NCBI GenBank assembly: GCA_020344395.1
Contig: CP070824.1
Coordinates: forward strand, 2,649,599 to 2,682,322
From: Candidatus Zixiibacteriota bacterium
Lineage (GTDB): Bacteria; Zixibacteria; MSB-5A5; GN15; FEB-12
Direction of reading: 5' to 3'
DNA: 32,724 nt
Part shown: piece after piece, positions 8,463-16,566 of the stretch
Position numbering within the stretch: the stretch's first letter is position 1
Layout: every line of letters starts with the position of its first letter
The notes under the pieces: model-generated
Told to the model about the DNA's origin: nothing
The model's input: the letters and a program-made list of their open reading frames with translations, nothing else
Databases searched by the model: none
Program-made: the position numbers and the translations under genes

Positions 8463-9010
8463 GGCCTGGCATTTCTGGTCTTTAGAATTTGATCGAAAAA
8501 AACCGGTTTTCGCAGGTAGATTTGGCGACCGGAAGTGGTTTAAACTACAGCCTGTAACACGGGCCACGCTAGCCAGGAGTTGAACGTTAGACCGAATCTG
8601 ACTCACCTGCATGTGGTTCTGGTGGTGCCCGCTAACGTCAAACAGCGTGGGTACATAGGGCTCTGGGCGGCACTCCGGCGTGCGAACGGGAGCGTGCCAC
8701 GGGCGCCGGGAAAGGCCTTGCTGTTTAATGCCCCAGACAGTATCTTAAAAAGTTAAGCTCTTTTGCAGAAATCAGTTGCTGATATGTGCGGCGATTGGAA
8801 TCTGTGATTGATAAGACAGTGAATTATTTTGAACGGCCCGATTTGGCCTTGTGGTTGTCCAAAGGGACCCGGGACTGGAACGTAGGCAAGCTAACTGAGC
8901 AGGTTGAATGGAAGGATGATCCCTCCGCCGGGCGACGAATTTGGAATATGACAGTTCCGGAAGCATCTGGATAATTCCCGGCAATTAGACCTGAACGAGA
9001 TGGGAAAAAC
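8463..9010. other. Long intergenic region with structured repeats and a candidate promoter
   Basis: These 548 bases hold no convincing gene. A palindrome, AAAACCGGTTTT (8499-8510, extended by CG on both sides), follows the permease. Further on, ACGTTAG (8584-8590) and CTAACGT (8632-8638) form one inverted repeat. AAACAGC (8639-8645) and GCTGTTT (8720-8726) form another around a GC-rich stretch that itself contains GGCAC/GTGCC arms. A candidate promoter for the symporter-like gene lies at 8718-8746. A 62-codon frame at 8786-8974 is probably chance. Confidence 0.45.
8718..8746 (+). promoter_or_regulatory. Candidate promoter for the symporter-like gene
   Basis: TTGCTG (8718-8723) is followed by 17 bases and TATCTT (8741-8746). 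It is a moderate match to sigma70 consensus and would give a leader of about 255 bases. It overlaps the right arm of an inverted repeat. The support is weak. Confidence 0.3.
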
Positions 9011-11236
9011 ATGACAGGTAAAGCAGTAGGTTGGGTAGGTATCGGATCGGCAGTTGCGATCCTCTTGGGAGGATTTCTGGGGTACCGCGTGCCGTTGTTC
9101 ATGGAGACATTCGGTTTCATTGGTGATTTGTTTGTGTACGGTCTTTTATTCGTATCACTTACATGGATTGTAATCAGCGCGATTGCGGGCATCTCGCAAA
9201 TGGGAAATCGGGGCAAACTTAGCCGGGCTGCAGGAAAGGCCCTGCTGTATTTCTTTGCGCTTGGTCTTGCCGGCAGCATCATCGGCGTGGTCGTCGCCGA
9301 GATCATCCGTCCGGGTGACGGTATCGGTCACCTGATGACCGACCTCTACAAGGACTGGGCACCAGTCAAACCGTTTGCCGTCTCCTGGCCGGTGGTCGGC
9401 GGGATAGTGTTTGTGGCTGTGATGCTCGGAGGCGGACTGATCTCGTTTGGTGCCAGAGCCAGAGCGATCACAAACCTGTTGAGCCAGTCGCAGATGCTGT
9501 TGCAGAAGGTAGTGGCCGGAATGACCCAGGTGGCGCCGCTGGGTCTGCTGTTCCTTGTGGGGGCTCTGGTGGCCCGCGATGATTTCGTGAGATCGGCCGT
9601 TGGCGGGCTGTTCGGTGCCGGGCCTTCATCTTCTGTGCTTTTTGCGCGCACGGCGGCCAGTTATCTCTTAACGGTCGTGGCGGGATTTCTGTTTTTGAGC
9701 GTAGTAGTACTGCCTCTAATTCTTAAGATTTTCGGTCGGCGCTCCGTGCTGTCTCTGCTCAGCTCTCTCGGCTCAGCCTCACTCGTTTCCTTCGGTGCTT
9801 CATCTTCGCTGGCCGCTCTGTCGTTGACCCAATCAGCGCTGGCTGATAAGCACCATATCGATAACCGGGCGGTCGGGTTGGTCCTTCCCTTCGGTATGCT
9901 GGCCGGTACTGCGGCAACAGCTTTGTGCGTGGTAGTCGGCACTCTCTTTCTCACCCAATCAGCGGATATCCAGCTGTCCGTGTGGCAGTACATCCTGCTT
10001 ATGGTATTACCGCTGCTGTTGGCGTTCGGACGGGTCGGACTGCCGTACCCGCAGGTGCCTGTCATGCTCGTTCTGATCGCCGCGCTCGGTCTGCCTACGG
10101 TTGTGGCGGCCGGGCTTGGGATGATACTAGTGGTAGAGTGGCTCGTGGACCGAATCAGAAGTGCCGTAAATACCTGGGCGGACTCAGTAGGAGTGGCTGT
10201 GATCGCAGAAACGTTTGAGTTCAAGACGGCGCGATCCACGAGAGGCCCGGCTCAGGAACGTCAGCCCGCACGGGCGGGCCGACCGTTACGCGGAAAACCG
10301 GACCGACCGACGCCGGAACGCCGTCGCGTGGACAGTCGCACGAGCAGGCGCGGACGGGACAGAAAAGATGATCGCAGGCACACACCTCGGTCGACCGGCC
10401 GAACACCGGTACGATCTGCCGGAACCTCTCTTGGCCGGCAGAGACCGACCCCTTCGGCATCATCGCCATCGACCAGGCGATCCCCCTTTGAAATGTCTAC
10501 CGATAGAGCGCCGGAGTATGATATGGATCTGACCGGTCCGGACACAGGCGGAGCCGCCAGAGATCAGGCAGCGACGCCGGCAAAACAGAGGCGGAACGGT
10601 CGTGAAAAACCAACGCAGGACAGCAGGACCCAGGAGAGGGGAGCATTTCAGCGCGCCTCCCAGACGAGACCTGAAGCGAAGCGCGGCAAGCCTGGCGACC
10701 GGAAGCCGGAGCCGGAAACTCCGGCGGTGAAAGCGGTTTCAGACGGACGGCTGAGCCCGGAGGTCATTGCCCGTGAACTGAAAAAGGTCTCGGCTCAGAT
10801 TGATCGCAGCGAGGTCAACGGGTCCGCAGACAAGAGCGCGCCCTCTGACAAGCCGCCGGAGAAAAGTCACTCGACCGAAGTTCCTGATTCCAGCGCGGAC
10901 GAAAACGTGTCACTGCCGGTCGCAGCCGATACACCCGGAGACAGGGAAGTTAATGAATCGGTCGAGTCACCGGAGAGTATCATAGTTGACAAGCCGAGTC
11001 ATGAAAGAGCGGACGATTCGAAAACCAACGAGCAGATTCCGAAACCGGACCCGACCAAGGGCGATGCTGAGACAGCAGAAATCAGGTACGGTCGCGGACC
11101 AACCAGGCGCGGCGATGCCATGCGTAAGAATAGTCCGCCAGTTAACAATGACAGCGAGGAATCTGACGTGAAAAACGGTTTTGCTCAGGAGGAAATCAGT
11201 TCGTTCGGAAGAGGCAAGCGCAAGAGGACGAAGTGA
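9011..11236 (+). CDS. DAACS (glutamate/dicarboxylate symporter-like) membrane protein with long disordered C-terminal tail
   Basis: Residues 1-400 are polytopic and align by eye with the dicarboxylate/amino acid:cation symporter fold: an N-terminal scaffold ending in IIRPG, the hairpin-1 serines (S264-S266 in SFGASSSLAALSLTQ), a helix-7 segment, and a helix-8 motif D380-R-I-R383-S384-A-V-N387 equivalent to D394/R397/T398/N401 of GltPh. The NMDGT sodium and substrate motif of helix 7 is replaced by M296-L-A-G-T300, so the key Asn and Asp are lost. Residues 405-741 are an Arg-, Ser-, Pro- and Glu-rich, apparently disordered cytoplasmic tail. It has one likely helix (577-600, SPEVIARELKKVSAQ) and two related motifs, EIRYGRGPTRR (690-700) and EISSFGRGKRKR (728-739). 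Transport specificity is unknown; an altered or regulatory function is possible. Confidence 0.78.
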   Translation: MTGKAVGWVGIGSAVAILLGGFLGYRVPLFMETFGFIGDLFVYGLLFVSLTWIVISAIAGISQMGNRGKLSRAAGKALLYFFALGLAGSIIGVVVAEIIRPGDGIGHLMTDLYKDWAPVKPFAVSWPVVGGIVFVAVMLGGGLISFGARARAITNLLSQSQMLLQKVVAGMTQVAPLGLLFLVGALVARDDFVRSAVGGLFGAGPSSSVLFARTAASYLLTVVAGFLFLSVVVLPLILKIFGRRSVLSLLSSLGSASLVSFGASSSLAALSLTQSALADKHHIDNRAVGLVLPFGMLAGTAATALCVVVGTLFLTQSADIQLSVWQYILLMVLPLLLAFGRVGLPYPQVPVMLVLIAALGLPTVVAAGLGMILVVEWLVDRIRSAVNTWADSVGVAVIAETFEFKTARSTRGPAQERQPARAGRPLRGKPDRPTPERRRVDSRTSRRGRDRKDDRRHTPRSTGRTPVRSAGTSLGRQRPTPSASSPSTRRSPFEMSTDRAPEYDMDLTGPDTGGAARDQAATPAKQRRNGREKPTQDSRTQERGAFQRASQTRPEAKRGKPGDRKPEPETPAVKAVSDGRLSPEVIARELKKVSAQIDRSEVNGSADKSAPSDKPPEKSHSTEVPDSSADENVSLPVAADTPGDREVNESVESPESIIVDKPSHERADDSKTNEQIPKPDPTKGDAETAEIRYGRGPTRRGDAMRKNSPPVNNDSEESDVKNGFAQEEISSFGRGKRKRTK

Positions 11237-11247
11237 TCAGAGATCAC
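11233..11247. repeat. Short inverted repeat over the symporter-like stop codon
   Basis: GTGATC (11233-11238), AGA, GATCAC (11242-11247) form a 6-bp hairpin that includes the TGA stop at 11234-11236. There is no T tract, so it is at best an RNA-stabilising hairpin. It lies 46 bases before the HtpX-like start. Confidence 0.35.
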
Positions 11248-11292
11248 ATTAGCTTAACTGCAGGTTTATGCAGAGCGTAAGGATTCGTATAC

Positions 11293-12162
11293 GTGATGAA
11301 TAGTCTCAAAGTGTCGCTCTTGATGATAGGCATGATGCTGCTGCTCATGTGGGTGGGTTACTACGTGGGGGGGCAGTCCGGTCTGGTGGTTGCCTTCGTG
11401 ATAGCCGCAGTGCTCAATTTTGCCACATACTGGTTTTCGGATAAGGTTGTTCTGCGGATTTATCGGGCCCGCGAGGTCACCTCGGCCGATCATCCACGGC
11501 TGCACGGGATTGTCAACAGGGTCGCTCAACAGGCCAGTCTGACCGTACCGCCGCGAGTTTGTGTGGTGCCGTCACGTGCGCCCAACGCTTTTGCCACGGG
11601 GCGTAGCCCGGATCACGCAGCGGTAGCGGTAACGGAGGGGCTACTCGAGTTGCTCAATGATGAGGAACTGGAAGGTGTTATAGGTCACGAGATTGCACAC
11701 ATCACCAATAAGGACATGCTGATTGGCACCATCGCGGCCACCTTTGCTGGTGCTATCGGTATTCTGGCGTCCATTGCCAGATGGGGAGCAATTTTTGGCG
11801 GTTTAGGCCGCGGTGATGACAACCGGGGTGGGGGTATCGGCCTGCTGATTGCCGCTATCGTCGCCCCATTGGTAGCCTTGGTTTTGCAGATGGCGATCTC
11901 CCGTCAAAGGGAATACAAGGCTGACGCCCGGTCAGGGCAGATCACCGGCCGGTACCTTCCGCTGGCCAGAGCGCTGGAGAAGTTGCATCGGGCACCCGTT
12001 AAAATGAGGCTGGATGACCGTCCGGCCACCGCGCATCTAATGATCGCCAACCCTCTTTCGGGTCGGGGCTTATCGGCCATTTTTTCCACCCATCCCCCCG
12101 TCGAGGAGAGAATTGCCCGGCTTGAGAGACTTGCTCAGCGGGTGCCGTATACTAATGTCTGA
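11293..12162 (+). CDS. htpX: HtpX-like M48-family membrane zinc protease
   Basis: This 289-residue protein matches HtpX, an inner-membrane metalloprotease that clears misfolded membrane proteins, with the active site facing the cytoplasm. It has two N-terminal membrane helices, then PNAFATGRSPDHAAVAVTEGLL, the zinc motif H132-E-I-A-H136, a second hydrophobic pair, and the third ligand E207 in RQREYKAD. The end has the usual THPPVEERIARL. The residues after the third ligand (ADARSG) differ from the common ADxxGA. Tandem GTG (11293) and ATG (11296) starts are both possible; TAAGGAT upstream favours the GTG by spacing. It is first in a close row with the CNNM, YqaA-like, CDF and RlmD-like genes. 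Confidence 0.9.
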   Translation: MMNSLKVSLLMIGMMLLLMWVGYYVGGQSGLVVAFVIAAVLNFATYWFSDKVVLRIYRAREVTSADHPRLHGIVNRVAQQASLTVPPRVCVVPSRAPNAFATGRSPDHAAVAVTEGLLELLNDEELEGVIGHEIAHITNKDMLIGTIAATFAGAIGILASIARWGAIFGGLGRGDDNRGGGIGLLIAAIVAPLVALVLQMAISRQREYKADARSGQITGRYLPLARALEKLHRAPVKMRLDDRPATAHLMIANPLSGRGLSAIFSTHPPVEERIARLERLAQRVPYTNV

Positions 12163-12221
12163 GGCGGAACCAAGCGAACCGTGCAGAGCCAACCTGCTCT
12201 TCAAGGAGGCCGGGAACCGGT

Positions 12222-13538
12222 ATGGCTGACCGTCTGCCAATAGAGTTGTTGGCCATCCTGATTCTGGTGCTGGCAAACGGCTTCTTTGCCCTTTCGGAAT
12301 TTTCCATTATCGCCAGCAGAAAGAGCCGACTTCGCGAGGATGCGGCGCGTCGTAAAATGGGGGCGGCCAAGGCGCAGGAACTCCGGGACAACCCGGAACG
12401 GTTTCTTGCGACGATCCAGGTCGGTATAACACTGGTCGGCGCTATGCTCGGGGTGTTCAGTGGCATTACCCTAGTAGGCGAACTGCAGAGCTTTCTTTCG
12501 CGGCTCCCGGTGCCGTTCGTCGCCCGTGTTGCCGCACCTCTGGCCTATGGGATCGTAGTAGTGGCGATCACTGTTCTGTCGGTCGTGTTGGGCGAACTGG
12601 TGCCCAAGTACATCGCTCTTTCGTTCCCCGAGAAGTATGCGCGGCTGGTCGCCGGGCCGCTGAAGCTGTTCGTTCAGGTGACCTCGTTTCTGTCCCGTTT
12701 TCTGGCGGCTGTCGCATCGCTGATAGTGAGGGCCCTTGGAGTCCGACGGGGCCAGATGGACAGCACTGTATCCGAGGAAGAGATCAACCTGCTGATTCGC
12801 CAAGGGAAAGACGAGGGCGTGTTCGGTGAGACCGAACAGAGCTTCATAAGGTCAGTATTTGACTTTACCAATTCTACGGTCAAGCGGGCCATGAAACCAA
12901 GGGCCGACGTAGTCGGCTTTGAAAAAGGAACTGCTCCGCAGCAGATCGTCAATGAGATCAATAGACACGGCTACAGCCGGTATCCGGTCTACGACGATAC
13001 CATCGACCGCGTTCTGGGCATAATCTATGCCAAGGACCTGATCGGCGTTGATGTCGATTCTCGGCGCTTCTCGATCGAGAAAACCATGCGGAAACCGTTG
13101 TTTGTCCCGGACTCCATGCCTCTGGCTCGGCTGCTCAAGGAGTTTCAGAAGGGAAAGAACCACATCGCCATTGTCCTTGACGAGTACGGCGGTACCTTCG
13201 GGATTATTACGCTCGAAGACATACTTGAGGAACTGGTTGGCGAAATCAGGGATGAGTATGACGATGAGGCCGCTCCTCTGGTCAGGCATTCCGACCAGGT
13301 TGTCTTCGCCGACGGAACCGTCTGGCCCGGTGAGGTCAACGATTTACTTCAGTCAAATCTCCCGGAGGAGAAGGCGGAGACCCTTGCAGGCCTGTTCATT
13401 GATACCGTCGACAGGTTTCCCGATAAGAACGAATCGATCCAGATTGAAGATGTTCGGCTGACGGTGCTGGCCAAGGAGAAGAACCGAATCCTCCGTTTGA
13501 AAGTGGAGAAGATCCAGTCGGAGCAACCAGAATCCTAA
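12222..13538 (+). CDS. CNNM/CorC-type (HlyC/CorC family) divalent-cation transporter
   Basis: The 438-residue protein has the full CNNM/CorC architecture. The DUF21 membrane domain is about residues 1-185, with [21 protein letters not shown] and [17 protein letters not shown] tandem CBS pair covers about 205-325, with [18 protein letters not shown], and [30 protein letters not shown] CorC_HlyC domain covers about 345-430. These proteins export or sense Mg2+ or related cations; the hemolysin label of the family is historical. A perfect AAGGAGG lies 12 bases before the ATG. The gap to the HtpX-like gene is 59 bases and to the YqaA-like gene 16 bases, so co-transcription is likely. Confidence 0.93.
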   Translation: MADRLPIELLAILILVLANGFFALSEFSIIASRKSRLREDAARRKMGAAKAQELRDNPERFLATIQVGITLVGAMLGVFSGITLVGELQSFLSRLPVPFVARVAAPLAYGIVVVAITVLSVVLGELVPKYIALSFPEKYARLVAGPLKLFVQVTSFLSRFLAAVASLIVRALGVRRGQMDSTVSEEEINLLIRQGKDEGVFGETEQSFIRSVFDFTNSTVKRAMKPRADVVGFEKGTAPQQIVNEINRHGYSRYPVYDDTIDRVLGIIYAKDLIGVDVDSRRFSIEKTMRKPLFVPDSMPLARLLKEFQKGKNHIAIVLDEYGGTFGIITLEDILEELVGEIRDEYDDEAAPLVRHSDQVVFADGTVWPGEVNDLLQSNLPEEKAETLAGLFIDTVDRFPDKNESIQIEDVRLTVLAKEKNRILRLKVEKIQSEQPES

Positions 13539-13554
13539 CGCCACGACCGACCCC

Positions 13555-14232
13555 ATGAGTTCTATGAGAAGACTGCTGGGAATACCGTTCAAGTGGAGCC
13601 GACAGCTATACGACTGGGTGCTGAGCTGGGGTGAATCGAAGCACGGACAGACAGCGCTCTTTTTGCTCTCAGGGGCTGAAGCCTCGTTCTTTCCTGTTCC
13701 CCCGGATGCCCTGCTGATCGCCCTGTGTATGGGTGCCCATAAGAAATGGCTGCGTTTTGCTCTCGTCTGTTCCGTCGGCTCGGTGGTGGGCGGTGCCCTT
13801 GGGTATTTGATTGGCTCTGTGGCATTCGAACTGATCGGTCAGAGGATAATAGACTTTGTCGCCTCACTGTCAGGAGTAAACTCGACAGAAATGCTTGAGA
13901 CGGCTCAATTCTGGTTCAATGAGAAAGAGATATGGGGGATGAAAGTCGGCGCGTGGGCGGTCGGTATAGCCGGGTTCACGCCGATTCCATACAAAGTGTT
14001 CACGATCGCGGCTGGTTTCTTTGAGATGAATTTCGGAATATTCCTGATCGCTTCGGCGGTGAGCCGCTCGGCACGGTTCTTTGTTGTGGCTGGACTCATC
14101 GGCCTTTTGTTTGAAAAATACGGAACTCGGATTCAGCAGTTCATCGACCGGTATTTCAATATTCTGGCCGTACTCTTCATGGTGTTGCTCGTGCTCGGTT
14201 TCCTGTCCCTGAAGGCCCTTAAGGGAGAGTGA
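13555..14232 (+). CDS. YqaA-like membrane protein (SNARE-associated/VTT domain)
   Basis: This 225-residue inner-membrane protein matches the YqaA branch of the DedA/VTT superfamily. It has GAEASFFPVPPDALLIALC near the start, two glycine-rich re-entrant stretches, GIAGFTPIPYKVFTIAAGFF in the middle (the family's P-x-P-x-K turn), and a final hydrophobic helix. The superfamily includes lipid scramblases and undecaprenyl-phosphate flippases, but the YqaA branch is functionally unassigned, so a role in lipid-carrier or envelope homeostasis is inference. Two in-frame ATGs (13555 and 13564) are possible and neither has a clear Shine-Dalgarno. It starts 16 bases after the CorC-type gene, and its stop overlaps the CDF start by one base. 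Confidence 0.88.
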   Translation: MSSMRRLLGIPFKWSRQLYDWVLSWGESKHGQTALFLLSGAEASFFPVPPDALLIALCMGAHKKWLRFALVCSVGSVVGGALGYLIGSVAFELIGQRIIDFVASLSGVNSTEMLETAQFWFNEKEIWGMKVGAWAVGIAGFTPIPYKVFTIAAGFFEMNFGIFLIASAVSRSARFFVVAGLIGLLFEKYGTRIQQFIDRYFNILAVLFMVLLVLGFLSLKALKGE

Positions 14233-15152
14233 TGGCGCATTCCCACGGTTTACATGAGGTTTCACGAGGTCGGCTTGTCTGGACTCTGCTGGTCAACTCA
14301 GCCATCACCGCCGCCGAATTCATAGGTGGTTTTATCTCCGGATACCTGGCTCTTATTGCCGACGCCGTCCACAATCTGTCGGATGTTGCCGCCCTGGCCC
14401 TTGCCTGGATGGGAGCCAGGGGCTCGGCCATGCCGGCCACCAAGAAATCAACATACGGATACAAGCGTATCGAGGTCATGACGGCGCTGATCTCGGCGGC
14501 TGCGCTGGTCGTAATCGCGATCTTCATATTTTTTGAAGCCTATGATCGCTGGATGAATCCAACCGAGCTAACGCAGCCATGGGTCTTCTTCACCGTGGCT
14601 GTCATTGGCCTGCTCGGGAACATCTTCTCTGTAGTCATCCTGTCGCCTGAAAAAGGCAAATCACTTAACATGAAGACCGCCTTCCTGCACATGCTGTACG
14701 ATGCCGTTTCTTCAGTTGCCGTGATTATCGGAGGAATTGTCATTCTGAGCACCGGATGGGTGTGGGTCGATGCCTTTCTGTCGTGTGTGATTGCAATGAT
14801 GATACTCTGGTCGTCGTATCTGGTCATCAGGGAAGCCGTCTGGATATTCCTCGAAGCCGTACCGCCCGGCCTTGAGTTTGACACCGTCATGAGGGCAATC
14901 GGTGAGATCTCTCGTGTGCAGGGGGTTCACCACCTGCATATCTGGTCGTTGTCTTCGCGAGATGTCGCCATGTCCTGCCACGTATGTCTTGGCGAAACCG
15001 ACTATCAGGACGGCCCCGCAGTCATCGCTGAGATTAGCGAGATGCTGTGTCGACGCTTCAGTATCGATCACTGCACAATTCAGCTTGAAAAAGACGACTG
15101 CGCCGAGTCAGGTCCGCCCTGTACACCCGGCAGAGATTCCGAAGATGCCTGA
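14232..15152 (+). CDS. Cation diffusion facilitator (CDF), probable Zn2+ exporter
   Basis: The 306-residue protein is a CDF/SLC30-type H+-coupled metal exporter. Six membrane helices are followed by a cytoplasmic ferredoxin-like domain (from about residue 200, VQGVHHLHIWSLSSRDVAMSCHV). The transport site is complete: H47-x-x-x-D51 in helix 2 (DAVHNLSD) and H153-x-x-x-D157 in helix 5 (FLHMLYDAVSS). An HDHD tetrad of this type usually goes with zinc, sometimes with cobalt or cadmium. An N-terminal MAHSHGLH and a C-terminal CAESGPPC add possible metal ligands. The ATG at 14232 shares a base with the YqaA-like stop (TGATG) and has AAGGGAGAG just upstream. Its last eight bases overlap the RlmD-like gene, so translation is probably coupled. 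Confidence 0.94.
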   Translation: MAHSHGLHEVSRGRLVWTLLVNSAITAAEFIGGFISGYLALIADAVHNLSDVAALALAWMGARGSAMPATKKSTYGYKRIEVMTALISAAALVVIAIFIFFEAYDRWMNPTELTQPWVFFTVAVIGLLGNIFSVVILSPEKGKSLNMKTAFLHMLYDAVSSVAVIIGGIVILSTGWVWVDAFLSCVIAMMILWSSYLVIREAVWIFLEAVPPGLEFDTVMRAIGEISRVQGVHHLHIWSLSSRDVAMSCHVCLGETDYQDGPAVIAEISEMLCRRFSIDHCTIQLEKDDCAESGPPCTPGRDSEDA

Positions 15153-16506
15153 CAAGGAACCGGTGCAAATTGAGATCGAGGATCTTGCCTTCGACGGCAA
15201 ATCAGTCGGGCACCTTAACGGCAAGGTCGTATTCTGTGACCGAGGCCTACCGGGCGAGACGGTTCTGGCCAGGATAACGCGCTCCAGGGCTCGCTATTCT
15301 CAAGCAGCAGTAGAAGAAATAATCAGCAAATGTACCGACCGAAGAGAACCGGTATGCCCGCATGTGAGACAATGCGGTGGCTGCACCTGGCAGGATCTCA
15401 TCTATGCAAGGCAGCTCGCATGCAAGCAACAGCAGGTGGTAGCTTGTTTGGAGCACATCGGTGGTCTGGAGAATACGGATGTTGCCGCCATCAGGCCGTG
15501 TGAAAGCGAGTTCTTCTACCGCAACAAGATGGAGTTCTCATTTCACGTCAGACCCGACAACGGATTCAACCTGGGGCTGCATCGACGCGGTCGCTTTGAT
15601 GACATCTTTGACCTGACCGAGTGCCATCTTCAGTCCGATCTGTCCAATCGCATTGTCGCCTGGACGAGAGAATTTGTACGAAGCCGGGAAATACCGGTAT
15701 ATGACGTTCGTGACCATACCGGGTTTATGCGTTTCCTGGTCATTCGCGAGGGTAAACGGACCGGTCAGGTACTGGTCAACCTGGTCACAAACGTCGGGAG
15801 CATGCCGTTTAAGGACATTTTGGTCAGTTCGATGTGCGTCGAGTTTCCGCAGGTTACGACAATTGTCCAGAATCAGACCGCGAAAAAGGCTAATGTCGCC
15901 GTCGGGGAGTCTGAAGAGATCCTTTATGGTCCTGGCTATATTGAAGAGGAAATGTGCGGTTTGCGTTTTCGAATTATGTCAAACTCTTTCTTTCAGACCA
16001 ACAGCCGCCAGGCCGAAGTGCTGTATGAGACGGGATTCGAGTTGCTTCAACCGGTCAGTACCGATCGACTCCTCGACCTGTATTGTGGTACCGGCACGAT
16101 TGGGATTCTGGCCGCCTCGAAAGTCGCTGAGGTGATTGGAGTTGAGCTTGTTCCGGACGCCATCGAGATAGCCCGGAAGAACAGCGCCCTCAACAATATC
16201 GGCAATATAGCTTTCTTTCAGGGCCACGTGAAGGATGTTCTGAACTCAGATGCCCTGGCCGGACAGGCATTTGATGCTGTGGTGGTAGATCCGCCGAGAG
16301 CCGGACTCCACCCCAGGGCGATGAAGCGGCTGATGAGGCTCAGATCGGACAAACTGCTCTATATATCCTGCAACCCCGCTACCTTCTCCCGGGACGCCAG
16401 GCATATTGTCCGGCAGGAATACTCGCTCCACAGGGTTATTCCTGTGGACATGTTTCCGCAGACTAAACACATCGAACTGGCGGCCCTTTTTCAACGTACA
16501 AAGTGA
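15145..16506 (+). CDS. rlmD: RlmD/RumA-type 23S rRNA (uracil-C5)-methyltransferase
   Basis: The 453-residue protein transfers a methyl group from S-adenosylmethionine to C5 of a uridine in RNA. An N-terminal TRAM domain (about 5-60) is followed by an iron-sulfur cysteine set (C71-x5-C77-x2-C80, plus C160). A Rossmann methyltransferase domain contains LLDLYCGTGTIGI, VVDPPRAGLHP, and the catalytic C409 in YISCNPATFSRD. The ATG at 15145 is chosen because it gives the standard TRAM start (MPDKEPVQIEIEDLAFDG); a longer upstream frame only re-reads the CDF gene. It overlaps the CDF gene by eight bases. RlmD acts on U1939 of 23S rRNA in Escherichia coli. RlmC or RlmCD activity cannot be separated by sequence reading alone. 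Confidence 0.88.
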   Translation: MPDKEPVQIEIEDLAFDGKSVGHLNGKVVFCDRGLPGETVLARITRSRARYSQAAVEEIISKCTDRREPVCPHVRQCGGCTWQDLIYARQLACKQQQVVACLEHIGGLENTDVAAIRPCESEFFYRNKMEFSFHVRPDNGFNLGLHRRGRFDDIFDLTECHLQSDLSNRIVAWTREFVRSREIPVYDVRDHTGFMRFLVIREGKRTGQVLVNLVTNVGSMPFKDILVSSMCVEFPQVTTIVQNQTAKKANVAVGESEEILYGPGYIEEEMCGLRFRIMSNSFFQTNSRQAEVLYETGFELLQPVSTDRLLDLYCGTGTIGILAASKVAEVIGVELVPDAIEIARKNSALNNIGNIAFFQGHVKDVLNSDALAGQAFDAVVVDPPRAGLHPRAMKRLMRLRSDKLLYISCNPATFSRDARHIVRQEYSLHRVIPVDMFPQTKHIELAALFQRTK

Positions 16507-16566
16507 AGACTTGCATCTGATAAACTACTTGGCTACTTTTGCCGATTGATTTGTCAAGGAGAACTC

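Noticed and set aside
8584-8645. Possible integron attC site (GTTAGAC near an inverted repeat; GTTAGAC also at 818)
   Set aside because: The matching RYYYAAC partner site is absent at both places and there is no integrase or cassette array.
8786-8974. 62-codon plus-strand frame before the symporter-like gene
   Set aside because: No ribosome binding site, no recognisable domain, and a length expected by chance in a long intergenic region.
14902-15144. N-terminal extension of the RlmD-like gene
   Set aside because: It re-reads the CDF coding sequence in another frame; the TRAM domain starts at the ATG at 15145.
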